Positions 26,693 to 34,081 of a DNA stretch of 53,473 bases are shown here, piece by piece; the first letter of the stretch is position 1, and every line of letters starts with the position of its first letter. The notes beneath the pieces were generated by a model. It did not search any database. It saw only the letters and a list, made by a program, of their open reading frames with translations, and was not told where the DNA came from. This stretch comes from Clostridia bacterium. GTDB lineage: Bacteria; Bacillota; Clostridia; Oscillospirales; CAG-272. A program made the position numbers and the translations under genes. The DNA is taken from assembly GCA_017503325.1 (NCBI GenBank), contig JAFVTI010000012.1, positions 1 through 53,473 of the forward strand. The letters run 5' to 3'.

Positions 26693-26883
26693 TGAATAAC
26701 GACAAAATTTTCGGGATTAGCATAGAGGAAATAGAAAGACAATGTGATATGCATCCCTTGCACTGTGATAAAAACTCCCCCATTAACGAGAATGAATACT
26801 TGGAACCCTGTATTAGAGGTGCAGAGAAGATTTTGAGAGATGAAAAAAAGCGAGAGATGATGAAAAAGATTTATAGGAGATAA
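26692..26883 (+). CDS. Small hypothetical protein in the RelA/SpoT operon
   Basis: The 63-residue protein begins MNNDKIFGISIEEIERQ and contains one CDMHPLHCDKN segment (two Cys and two His within ten residues) before a basic helical tail KKREMMKKIYRR. The Cys/His cluster could bind metal, but it is short of a standard finger. Start and upstream stop share one base, so translation is coupled to the RelA/SpoT gene, as expected for a toxin partner. The function is unknown. Confidence 0.65.
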   Translation: MNNDKIFGISIEEIERQCDMHPLHCDKNSPINENEYLEPCIRGAEKILRDEKKREMMKKIYRR

Positions 26884-26885
26884 GT

Positions 26886-27455
26886 ATGACTTTCGAAAAT
26901 CGATGGAAAAACGAAATTATACCTTATTCCAAGCCGGACAAAGAGTATATCAAGAAAGCTATGTTGCAAATTGAAGATGTTGTAAAAACATATTGTGACA
27001 TTGCAGATTTTGATTTTTCAAGAATCAAAGTTAATGTTCCCGCTTTGGAAGATGTTATTATAAGAACCGATATGAGGATTTTATATTTTGCGGTTTTTCA
27101 TCAAGAAATGAAGCCTAATGAGTATAAAAGAATCACAGGATTGTTGGTTTTTTGGCTCTTAAAGCGCCATCCTTTTTGGGTTGAGGCATTACCAACTGAT
27201 GATGAGCAGATTGCGAGAATTGTTTCTTGTATAAACGAAAAAATTGCTCTACATATAGTGGTATCGCTTTTATCCGAGTACAATTCTGACTTTTTCGAGC
27301 ACGGAGAAGATCTTGTGAATAGTTATACTCGAGAGTTAGAGTATTCTTTCACCTACAGAGACTTGAGCAAAGAGTCTTTGTTCTTGTTGTTCGACCCATT
27401 TTACTATGAGCATGTCTTTGCGAATTCATATAAAGATGATGCTGTAGTTTTTTGA
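26886..27455 (+). CDS. Hypothetical protein, possible partner of the RelA/SpoT protein
   Basis: The 189-residue soluble, acidic, helix-rich protein has no motif that I recognise; it begins MTFENRWKNEIIPYSKPDKE. AGGAGAT lies 4 bases upstream of its ATG, and only 2 bp separate it from the preceding small gene, so the three genes form one AT-rich operon. Toxic RelA/SpoT proteins usually have an antitoxin encoded next to them, which makes this and the 63-residue protein the obvious candidates. That role is inference from position only. Confidence 0.7.
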   Translation: MTFENRWKNEIIPYSKPDKEYIKKAMLQIEDVVKTYCDIADFDFSRIKVNVPALEDVIIRTDMRILYFAVFHQEMKPNEYKRITGLLVFWLLKRHPFWVEALPTDDEQIARIVSCINEKIALHIVVSLLSEYNSDFFEHGEDLVNSYTRELEYSFTYRDLSKESLFLLFDPFYYEHVFANSYKDDAVVF

Positions 27456-27490
27456 TAATAATCATAGTAGCATAGCATTGAAAACAATGT

Positions 27491-27537
27491 GAATAACGCA
27501 CAGCGGCGAGGATAACCCTCGCCGCTGTGCGTTATTC
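27491..27537. terminator. 21-bp perfect hairpin between converging genes
   Basis: GAATAACGCACAGCGGCGAG and its complement form a 21-bp perfect stem with a short loop (27491-27511 with 27517-27537). It contains the stop codon of the minus-strand DUF6809 gene. There is no clear T-run on either side, so it may block readthrough mainly by its stability. Confidence 0.7.
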
Positions 27538-27798
27538 AGTTAAGATTTCAATAGCAATCTGCATACCGAGCTTGAACGCGTATTCAAAAATAGCCGCTTC
27601 GGCGAGGCTCATATACTCGCTCCAGCAATCGTGGAACTTTTCAAACGTTTCCTTTTGCTCGTCGGAAAAGCTTCTCTCTAAGTCCTCGTGGTGACGCGCC
27701 ATATATCCGAGCAGTTCTTTCATCTCTGGAGAGTTGGTGCGACTATCCTCTTGCGGCACAACATTACCGTGCCAAAGCTCGTTGATGATCGACTTCAT
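27532..27798 (-). CDS. DUF6809-like small protein
   Basis: The 88-residue protein begins MKSIINELWHGNVVPQED and ends FKLGMQIAIEILTE. That opening and the C-terminal AxxxYAFKLGMQI pattern resemble a small family (DUF6809) I recall beside TnpV in Clostridia. ATG 27798 overlaps the stop of the TnpV-like gene by four bases (ATGA). The longer in-frame opening at 27867 lies fully within the upstream gene. The function is unknown; this pair is probably a remnant or cargo of a transposon. Confidence 0.75.
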   Translation of the reverse strand: MKSIINELWHGNVVPQEDSRTNSPEMKELLGYMARHHEDLERSFSDEQKETFEKFHDCWSEYMSLAEAAIFEYAFKLGMQIAIEILTE

Positions 27799-28166
27799 AC
27801 CAACACCACCTTCCGCAAAACGATCTCTTCCGCACTCGCCTTGATGTTGTTCATCTCGGCTACCCAACGGAGCATATCGTGAGCTTTCAAATTCTCGTCG
27901 ATACCTCTTTCAGTAGCGAGTCGGGGGATGATGGTTTTAAGCATTCGGTTTGCTTCAAGGTCTATCTCGTGCAACCGAGTGTTTAACTTGCCTTCGGTCA
28001 AGAGCGTGGTGTACCTTCCGCGACGGTGCTGCTTGATGTAGTCAAAGTGCATCCGTCCATATTTGCCGATCTGATAGTTGGTCTGTTCGGGAAGTTTTAT
28101 TTCCGGAATAAGACGCCCATTTTCTTCACGATAGGTTCCACCAAGTTGTTCGTACAATGTTTTCAT
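27795..28166 (-). CDS. TnpV-like transposon-encoded protein
   Basis: The 123-residue protein begins MKTLYEQLGGTYREENG, contains LPEQTNYQIGKYGRMHFDYIKQHR and ends MNNIKASAEEIVLRKVVLV. This is the typical layout of TnpV proteins associated with Clostridia mobilizable transposons; their role is not established. ATG 28166 has GGAGA about 9 bases upstream, better than the in-frame ATG at 28184. It is coupled to the DUF6809-like gene. No recombinase belonging to this pair is adjacent, which suggests a decayed element. Confidence 0.82.
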   Translation of the reverse strand: MKTLYEQLGGTYREENGRLIPEIKLPEQTNYQIGKYGRMHFDYIKQHRRGRYTTLLTEGKLNTRLHEIDLEANRMLKTIIPRLATERGIDENLKAHDMLRWVAEMNNIKASAEEIVLRKVVLV

Positions 28167-28298
28167 CACAGTATCTCCATTCAAATTATTATTTGCGATA
28201 TACTGTATCGATTGTCTTTACCACTTGTTATTTTTGAAACCTTCGTTATGGGACATCAAGAGAAGCCGGCGCACCGAAAAACGCAAACTCCGATTTGT

Positions 28299-28453
28299 TG
28301 CTACACAAACTTAATATCAAAGGGCATTTTCAGACCACTTCTCTACAGCTGGGAATTTGCGGTTTTACCACTATTCAGCTGTATGAAGTATTACTTGAAA
28401 ATGGGCATAGTACACCCATTAGCCTTATTTTTCTATATTAAGTTTGTGTAGCA
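28299..28453. repeat. 155-bp element with perfect 19-bp terminal inverted repeats
   Basis: TGCTACACAAACTTAATAT (28299-28317) recurs exactly inverted at 28435-28453. Inside are nested weaker inverted repeats: CATTTTCA with TGAAAATG, and ACAGCTG with CAGCTGT. I found neither a good promoter inside nor a target duplication outside. It may be a MITE or another recombinase site pair. The rest of the 28167-28660 spacer holds no gene that I can support. Confidence 0.75.
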
Positions 28454-28526
28454 TACCTATTGTAGCACAAATTTGGGGGCTTGGCAAGTGGTTGATGAAA
28501 AAAAGTGGAAGGAATGCGGGGATATA

Positions 28527-28535
28527 TGGTATAAT
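28527..28535 (+). promoter_or_regulatory. Extended -10 promoter of recombinase 2
   Basis: TGGTATAAT provides a TGn extended -10 box at 28527-28535. No good -35 box is present at 17 bp. The leader to ATG 28661 is about 120 nt. Confidence 0.5.
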
Positions 28536-28660
28536 GAATGCATGATGGGCGTGATAGCTCTTTGAGAAAGTAAGACCTTTGGATAAAAGGCCTGTCTGAT
28601 GGATTGTTCGCAAAAAAAGCGGGGGAAAATTACATAAATCTGAAGATGGGAGAACGCCTT

Positions 28661-29506
28661 ATGAAAAAGAGATATTTCGAAACGAAAAAGCTGAAAGGCT
28701 TCGAGGTATATTTGAGAGAGGAAGAAAGGAGTGGTGCAACGATCGAAAAATACCTGCGTGACGTCAGATGCTTTGCTGCGTTTGCCCAAGGCACTGAAAT
28801 CACCAAAGAGCGAGTTCTTGCATATAAAAGTAAGCTTGCCCAAAGCTACGCCATCACAAGTGCAAATTCCATGATCGCAGCGCTGAATTGCTTTTTACGC
28901 TTCTGCGGATGGCATGACCTTTGCATTAAGCAATTCAAGGTGCAAAGGCAGGCTTATTGCTCGGAGGAAAGGGAGCTGAGCCGTACCGAATATTTCCGTT
29001 TGCTCCGTGCGGCAAATCAAAAAAAGGATCAAAGACTTGCTTTGATCCTGCAAACCATTTGCGCCACGGGCATCCGTGTCAGCGAGCTGCAGTTTGTTAC
29101 GGTAGAGGCGGTCAAACAGGGCGAGGCAATGGTGCGCTGCAAGGGAAAGAACCGACGCATATTCATCGTGCCCGAGCTCAAGAAAAAGCTTTTGCGCTAT
29201 ATCAAGGAGCAACGGATCATCCTGGGCGCGGTATTCGTAACAAAAACGGGAAAGCCCATCAGCCGCCATCGGATCTGGAGGGAGATGAAGCTGCTGTGTG
29301 CCGCTGCCGACGTGTTGCCGGGCAAGGTCTTTCCGCACAATCTGCGACATTTGTTTGCGCGCACCTTTTATGCAATAGAAAAGGATATCGCAAAGCTTGC
29401 GGATATCCTTGGACATGCGAGTATCAATACCACGCGCATTTATATGATCACCACCGGCCAAGAGCATAAGCGCAAGATGCAGCAAATGCGGCTGATTCTT
29501 TCATAG
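28661..29506 (+). CDS. Tyrosine recombinase 2, candidate invertase for the SipW/TasA operon promoter
   Basis: This is a 281-residue XerC/D-sized tyrosine recombinase. The N-terminal core-binding domain (about 1-100) begins MKKRYFETKKLKGFEVYLRE. The catalytic residues are Arg139 (ATGIRVSE), a Lys near 163 (CKGKNRR), His226/Arg229 (HNLRHLFART), His252 (LGHASI) and Tyr261 (TRIYMI). ATG 28661 has GGGAG about 8 bases upstream; longer in-frame starts do not. It is followed 33 bp later by the second inverted-repeat-flanked promoter, and it points in the same direction as the operon. It shares the recombinase-switch-operon layout with recombinase 1, but the proteins are clearly different. Confidence 0.92.
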   Translation: MKKRYFETKKLKGFEVYLREEERSGATIEKYLRDVRCFAAFAQGTEITKERVLAYKSKLAQSYAITSANSMIAALNCFLRFCGWHDLCIKQFKVQRQAYCSEERELSRTEYFRLLRAANQKKDQRLALILQTICATGIRVSELQFVTVEAVKQGEAMVRCKGKNRRIFIVPELKKKLLRYIKEQRIILGAVFVTKTGKPISRHRIWREMKLLCAAADVLPGKVFPHNLRHLFARTFYAIEKDIAKLADILGHASINTTRIYMITTGQEHKRKMQQMRLILS

Positions 29507-29602
29507 CAATAAAAAAATGAGCAATCCGGGATGTATATCAACGTAACGAGAGTTATGTAATCTGCAAGAATAATGCCTTGCCTGCAAAGCAAAAAAGAAA
29601 AA

Positions 29603-29674
29603 AGCATAGCAAAAAAACCTTTCGTCAAGTTTTCAAATTTGAACCGAAAGGCTTTGTTGCTATGCTGTTTTTCC
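29603..29674. terminator. Bidirectional terminator inside the second invertible segment
   Basis: AGCATAGCAA pairs with TTGCTATGCT (29603-29612 with 29657-29666), and inside it CCTTTCG pairs with CGAAAGG. The plus side ends in GTTTTTCC; the left flank is A-rich, giving a T-run on the minus strand. It would stop recombinase transcripts in either orientation of the segment. Confidence 0.8.
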
Positions 29675-29704
29675 TTAAGTTTTTATTAAATGTTGAGAAA
29701 AGTA

Positions 29705-29733
29705 TTGCTTTTTTATTGCCTTTGTGATAAAAT
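29705..29733 (+). promoter_or_regulatory. Promoter in the second invertible segment (ON orientation)
   Basis: TTGCTT (29705-29710), 17-bp spacer, TAAAAT (29728-29733). An overlapping alternative is TTGCCT (29717) with TATTAC (29740). Either one reads through the right repeat into the signal peptidase gene at 29825. Confidence 0.65.
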
Positions 29734-29824
29734 AAACTGTATTACTATCTAATAATGAAGGATTTTATCACATAACTCTCGTTATGTTGCCGCCCGTTTC
29801 TATTAAAAAAGAGGAAGGTAAGAG

Positions 29825-30517
29825 ATGATGAAGAGCCAAAAAGTATCCGAACAGAATAAAACCTTAACGATAATCGGAATTGTGCTGTGCGTGATTCTGG
29901 TGCCCGTGCTGATCGTCAACTGCACGTTGATCATCAAGAGCCTTGTCAACAAGGATGAGGTGCCCACGTTTGTCGGCTTGATGCCCATGATTGTTCTGAC
30001 CGACTCGATGTATCCCGACATCAAGAGCGGGGATCTGATCATTTGCACCGAGATCGACCCCGAGGACGTGCAAAAGGACGACGTCATTTCGTTCTTTGAC
30101 CCGCAGGGAAACGGCAGCTCGGTGGTCACGCATAAGGTCATTGAGATCATTGATGAGAACGGCAAGCGCGCATTCCGCACCCAGGGTATCAACAACAACG
30201 CTCCCGACGATATCCCCGTTTCGGAGGATAAGCTGGTTGGCCGCTATACGGGCTTGCGTCTGCCCGCAGTCGGCAAGATCGCGCTGTTCATGCAAACCAC
30301 GCCCGGCTTGATCGTTTGCGTGGTCGTGCCCATCATTTTGCTTGTCGGCTATGATATTCTGCGCAGAAAGCTGAGCGAAAAGAACCAGGCTGACGACGTC
30401 GACGCGCTGCGCGCTGAATTGGAGCAGCTGCGCCAAGCAGCTGCAATGCAGAATGCAGAGACCGAGAAAATAAAGCCTCTGCAAGAAGAGAGTCATACTG
30501 AGCAAGATCAATCGTAA
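29825..30517 (+). CDS. SipW-type signal peptidase I (first copy)
   Basis: This membrane-bound peptidase, expected to mature the TasA-like proteins of the operon, has 230 residues. A membrane helix spans about 15-40. Catalytic Ser61 lies in LTDSMYPDIKSGDLI, and His103 in VVTHKVIEI replaces the Lys of ordinary bacterial enzymes, which is the Ser-His (ER/SipW) type. INNNAPDD precedes a second hydrophobic helix near 160-180. A Gln/Glu-rich coiled-coil-like tail of about 45 residues is exposed to the cytoplasm or surface. ATG 29825 has GAGGAAGG about 7 bases upstream. It is the first gene after the invertible promoter. Confidence 0.92.
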   Translation: MMKSQKVSEQNKTLTIIGIVLCVILVPVLIVNCTLIIKSLVNKDEVPTFVGLMPMIVLTDSMYPDIKSGDLIICTEIDPEDVQKDDVISFFDPQGNGSSVVTHKVIEIIDENGKRAFRTQGINNNAPDDIPVSEDKLVGRYTGLRLPAVGKIALFMQTTPGLIVCVVVPIILLVGYDILRRKLSEKNQADDVDALRAELEQLRQAAAMQNAETEKIKPLQEESHTEQDQS

Positions 30518-30834
30518 GCGTTAATAGAATTTCCCCCGAGTGTCATCCTGCAGGGGACGGCGCCCTCTACGTCCCGTCTTATTCTTCAAAAACAGCTCAA
30601 AGGCCGAGCAGACGCCCCGCCCGCTTCATTTGACACGGATATTCATCGCGTATCCTCAATCCGTTCCCGCATTTCATTTGTATGTTCTTCCCTCGGAAGC
30701 CACGCCGGGGATTGAATATAAATTGCCGCGGCAGCTGCCGCAAACATACCGGCACTGCCGGCAAAAATCAACTCCCCGACAAGGGAAGAATTTCTCGCCC
30801 GAAAGGGCAAAATATCTCGAAAGGAGAAAAGACT
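30518..30834 (+). other. Structured 317-bp leader between signal peptidase and TasA-like gene
   Basis: I see no gene here. Several GC-rich dyads crowd the right half: the perfect 14-bp palindrome GCGGCAGCTGCCGC (30728-30741), CCGGC-act-GCCGG (30749-30761), and GCCC-GAAA-GGGC with a GNRA tetraloop (30797-30808) 13 nt upstream of the ribosome site. It may tune expression of the abundant fibre subunit relative to its peptidase. Confidence 0.55.
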
Positions 30835-31608
30835 ATGAAGAAAAATACCATGATGAGAGTTGCTTCCGTTCTTTTGGTGGCAGTTCTCCTCTCCACCTGC
30901 GTCATCAGCAGCACTTTTGCGAAGTATGTGACTTCGGTTAATGGCAGTGACTCTGCACGTGTTGCAAAGTGGGGCATCGGTTCTGATCTTTCTGGTACTC
31001 AGACCTTCTCTACATCCTATGACAATGGAATGATTGCGTCTGGTGAGAATCCTAAAGACGATGTTGTCGCTCCCGGCGCAAGTGATGAAGGAGTTTACAT
31101 ACTGACCGGTACACCTGAGACTGCATATCAAGTGACTTTCAACTTTGATAAGACAAATGATGTGTTCTTGAACAAAGGCACTTATACCTGCTCGGATGGT
31201 GCTACTAACAACTATGTTGTGAATGATGATCCGGCCTACAACCCGATTCAGTGGACTGTAACATTGTCTACTTCTAATGGCTCAATTGTTGATGGTGGGC
31301 TTCAAGCTGGTGAAAACGAGTATGATGATCTTGATCAGGTTGCAGCTGCTATTGATGCAACCAAGATCGATTTTGCTGCCAATCAAACCTGTGATGTAGA
31401 GATTACTATTGCTTGGGATTGGGCATTTTCGTCCGCAAATAACGTAAACGATGCTGCGGATACTGTTCTCGGCAATTTGGCTGCTGATGCAAGCAAGGTT
31501 AAAGGTACAAACAATGCAGATCTTACAGCCAACACGGACTATTGCCTGAATGTTGGTTATACTCTTGTTTTGACCGCAACCCAGGTTAATACCCCTGCTC
31601 AGCCCTAA
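30835..31608 (+). CDS. TasA/camelysin-like secreted fibre protein
   Basis: The 257-residue precursor has a SipW-type signal peptide: MKKNTMMRVASVLLVAVLL..., then STFAKYVTS, with cleavage probably after TFA. The start of the mature part, SDSARVAKWGI, is the conserved N-terminus of TasA/camelysin-like proteins. The rest is Asp/Asn/Thr-rich, beta-type and nearly free of Lys/Arg, as expected for an extracellular jelly-roll subunit. TasA-family proteins form biofilm fibres. ATG 30835 has AAAGGAG about 8 bases upstream. Lower GC than its neighbours suggests variability or separate ancestry. It is the best candidate for the major fibre subunit. Confidence 0.85.
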   Translation: MKKNTMMRVASVLLVAVLLSTCVISSTFAKYVTSVNGSDSARVAKWGIGSDLSGTQTFSTSYDNGMIASGENPKDDVVAPGASDEGVYILTGTPETAYQVTFNFDKTNDVFLNKGTYTCSDGATNNYVVNDDPAYNPIQWTVTLSTSNGSIVDGGLQAGENEYDDLDQVAAAIDATKIDFAANQTCDVEITIAWDWAFSSANNVNDAADTVLGNLAADASKVKGTNNADLTANTDYCLNVGYTLVLTATQVNTPAQP

Positions 31609-31658
31609 TCCAACTCATTGAGTTGACCCAAACCACGTAACCCAACAATGAAACGAAT

Positions 31659-31690
31659 AGATACCGCCCATCGTGGCTTGGGCGGTATCT
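31659..31690 (+). terminator. Hairpin after the TasA-like gene
   Basis: AGATACCGCCCA pairs perfectly with TGGGCGGTATCT across an 8-nt loop, 50 bp after the stop. There is no T-run directly after it, so partial termination or 3'-end protection is likely, since the operon continues. Confidence 0.6.
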
Positions 31691-31783
31691 ACCCCCGTTT
31701 CGCGCTTTTTGTTTTTGCTCTTTCAGTGCTTCCAAGGCGACTTGGGGTCGCTGAAAAAACAAAAACCAACATGGAGGCTTTTG

Positions 31784-32926
31784 ATGTCCGAACATCTTGA
31801 AACGGCGATTGACGCCAAGGAACAACAATTAAATACGCAAACGCCGTTGCAAGAGCCCACCGAGCAGCAGGGAAAGCCCAAAAAGAAAGGCTCGGGCGAG
31901 GTGCTACTTGGCATTGCGCTGGGCGTTCTGATCACGCTGCTGATCATCAGCTCGGTGCTTTTGTGCATCCGCCTTTTGGAATATGCCAAGGTGGACGAGC
32001 GCGAGGTTTCGCTCTCCTCCAACATGAGCAAGACGCTCAACGTCTTTGCGCTGGAATATGAAAACGCAGCGGGCGAGATCGTCATCGAGGGCTCGGACGG
32101 CGAAAAGGTGCTGGCCCCCGGTGCGTCGGTAGAGTACACCGTGCGCATCCGCAATACCGACAAGATCGCGCTTGACTATGCGCTCAAGCCGCAGGTCAGC
32201 TTTCTGTCCGGTGTCGAGCTGCCCATCGAGGTGCGCCTGATCAATCAGGATCTGGAATATATCGTGGGCTCTGCTACGGAGTGGGTGCCCATGTCCGAGC
32301 TGAACAGCATAGAATACGGCGAAACGCTGCTCGCGGGCGAGAGCACCGAGTACCATTTCCAATGGAGATGGCCCTATGAATGGGGCGACGACGCCTATGA
32401 CACCTGGCTTGGCAGCAGCACGCTGGATAGCGGCGTTGGCGCGAACATGGCCTTTGCCATTCATGCATCTGCCAATACCGATACCGATCTGAACGGCGGC
32501 CCGTTTGGCTATCAGACCAAGGACGTGATCTATATTCTGATCTTTATTCTGCTGCTGATCGTGGCTATCGTGCTGCTCATCATCCGCCTGGCGCGCAAAA
32601 AGACCAAGCCCGCGCCCGTGGTGGTAGCCGTACCCACACCCGTGACGGTTCTGAAAAACTTCACCTTTGATACGTTTATGACCGACCACATGAACGTCAT
32701 TCGCGTAGAGGAGTTTGCTTCGAGCTATGAAGCAGGTGAGGTGGTCAGCCTGGAAACCCTGCAGCAAAAGGGTCTGATGAATCCCAGAGCCACAACGCTC
32801 AAAATCCTTGCGCGCGCAAATTGCGAGCTGCAAAAGCCGTTGATTGTTGAAGCGCACAGCATCTCCGCGGAGGCAAAGAGGGCGGTGCTCAAGGCAGGCG
32901 GCGAGGTCCGTATTGTGAAAAAGTGA
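31784..32926 (+). CDS. Membrane protein with TasA-like ectodomain and uL15-like cytoplasmic domain
   Basis: The 380-residue protein starts MSEHLETAIDAKEQQ, has a membrane helix near 40-62, an extracellular beta-rich domain (about 65-240; PGASVEYTVRIRNTDKIALDY, FQWRWPYEWGDD) and a second helix near 248-272. The C-terminal 75 residues (EEFASSYEAGEVVSLETLQQ...LVEAHSISAEAKRAVLKAGG) resemble the C-terminal half of ribosomal protein uL15, apparently reused as a cytoplasmic domain. ATG 31784 has GGAGG 7 bases upstream. The location between TasA-like and signal peptidase genes suggests an anchor or assembly factor for the fibre. The uL15 likeness is by eye and does not imply a ribosomal role. Confidence 0.78.
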   Translation: MSEHLETAIDAKEQQLNTQTPLQEPTEQQGKPKKKGSGEVLLGIALGVLITLLIISSVLLCIRLLEYAKVDEREVSLSSNMSKTLNVFALEYENAAGEIVIEGSDGEKVLAPGASVEYTVRIRNTDKIALDYALKPQVSFLSGVELPIEVRLINQDLEYIVGSATEWVPMSELNSIEYGETLLAGESTEYHFQWRWPYEWGDDAYDTWLGSSTLDSGVGANMAFAIHASANTDTDLNGGPFGYQTKDVIYILIFILLLIVAIVLLIIRLARKKTKPAPVVVAVPTPVTVLKNFTFDTFMTDHMNVIRVEEFASSYEAGEVVSLETLQQKGLMNPRATTLKILARANCELQKPLIVEAHSISAEAKRAVLKAGGEVRIVKK

Positions 32927-32942
32927 TTTGGAGAAGAAAAGA

Positions 32943-33500
32943 ATGAAAAGTAAGGTCAAGGCGATTGTCAGAACGCTTTTGCTGGTCATTGTTGCTTTGG
33001 TGATTGGCGTGGCGGTGTATCAGATGAACGCCATTCGCCTTGGCGGCAACGCCGTTCCCATGCCGTTCGGTGTAGGCGCGGCGGTGGTATTGACGGGTAG
33101 TATGGAGCCCACGCTTTCGGCGGGCGACCTGTTGATCATTGCCGAGCGCGAGAGCTACGAGGTCGGTGACGTGGTGGTGTTCCAGAGCGGACGCCTGCCC
33201 GTCGTGCACCGCATCATACAAAAGGACGGGAGCAGTATCGTCACCATGGGCGACGCCAACACAGGCGCGGATGATCCCATGGATATCTCCTGCGTCAAGG
33301 GCGAGGTTGTGTTCGCCCTGCCGCTGATCGGATTTGTGATCAGCTTTATCCGAACCCCGATCGGGATTTTGCTGGTGCTTGCGTTTGCCGTTTTTCTGAT
33401 GGAACGCTCGTTTTCCAAGGATAAAAGGGAAAAGCAGGACCAGCTCAGACAGATCAGGGAAGAGATCGAAAAGCTCAAAAAGCAACAAGAAAACAAGTAA
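32943..33500 (+). CDS. SipW-type signal peptidase I (second copy)
   Basis: The 185-residue membrane peptidase has catalytic Ser53 in VLTGSMEPTLSAGDLL and His89 in PVVHRIIQ, again the Ser-His type. MGDANTGADDP is the conserved box near 100-110. There is an N-terminal helix (about 10-30), a C-terminal helix (about 135-158) and a charged coiled tail ending EKLKKQQENK. ATG 32943 has GGAGA about 8 bases upstream. Having two peptidases in one operon suggests separate specificities, for instance one for the fibre subunit and one for the proteins encoded downstream. Confidence 0.92.
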   Translation: MKSKVKAIVRTLLLVIVALVIGVAVYQMNAIRLGGNAVPMPFGVGAAVVLTGSMEPTLSAGDLLIIAERESYEVGDVVVFQSGRLPVVHRIIQKDGSSIVTMGDANTGADDPMDISCVKGEVVFALPLIGFVISFIRTPIGILLVLAFAVFLMERSFSKDKREKQDQLRQIREEIEKLKKQQENK

Positions 33501-33524
33501 TTTTTGCAGAAAGGCGGTGGGTGT

Positions 33525-34055
33525 ATGAAAAAATCGAATAAAAAAACGCCCATCGTGTTCTACGTGGGAATTTTGCTTGCGTGCCTGACGCTGGTCAGCA
33601 TTCACATGACCTCGGGGCTGTACGCAAGATATACCACCTCGGCATCGGGACAGGATTCTGCCCGCGTGGCAAGGTTTGAGGTGACCGAGACGCTGCAGGT
33701 CATAAAGGCGGACGGAACGACGGAGAGCACCTTTGTCGTAGGCGACGTGTTGCGCCCCGGAGTAAGCACGACCTACACCTTTACCGTGAAAAACAACAGC
33801 GAGGTGGCGGTTTCGCTGACCGTGCAAAACACCAAGTATACCATCAAAAATACGAGCACAGATACAAGCAGGATAAGCGACACGCGTTATGAAGAGCTGC
33901 CCATTCTGGTCAGCGGCGAGGCTGTGGTGCTGCAGCCCGGGGAGACGCGTGACGTGAAATTCTATCTTACCTGGGATTCCGCGAAAACCGACCCAAGCTA
34001 CGGCTACATGATCGATATGGTTGAGCTGACCGTGATCGTGCAGCAGGTGGATTGA
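33525..34055 (+). CDS. TasA/camelysin-like secreted protein (minor subunit)
   Basis: The 176-residue precursor starts MKKSNKKTPIVFYVGILLACL; the signal ends at SGLYARYTTSASGQDSARVARFEV, the same pattern as the 30835-31608 protein. The mature part is a single beta domain with PGVSTTYTFTVKNNSEVAVSLTV and LQPGETRDVKFYLTWD, typical of camelysin-like folds. It is shorter than the first TasA-like protein and may be an adaptor or cap, analogous to TapA-like partners; that role is inferred from position. GGCGGTG precedes ATG 33525. Confidence 0.85.
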   Translation: MKKSNKKTPIVFYVGILLACLTLVSIHMTSGLYARYTTSASGQDSARVARFEVTETLQVIKADGTTESTFVVGDVLRPGVSTTYTFTVKNNSEVAVSLTVQNTKYTIKNTSTDTSRISDTRYEELPILVSGEAVVLQPGETRDVKFYLTWDSAKTDPSYGYMIDMVELTVIVQQVD

Positions 34056-34081
34056 TCAAAAATACGAACAAGGAGGTAAAA

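Larger units (their letters stand above)
29539..29789. promoter_or_regulatory. Candidate invertible promoter segment of the SipW/TasA operon
   Basis: Inverted repeats of 20 bp (29539-29558 with 29770-29789, 19 matches) bound a segment with a strong hairpin terminator on the left and a promoter on the right. Each repeat is itself a dyad: in the right copy ACATAAC and GTTATGT flank a 4-bp centre, as expected for recombinase core arms. The promoter points into the operon, so this copy is read as ON. Inverting it would direct transcription back at the recombinase and leave the terminator facing the operon. Confidence 0.8.
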
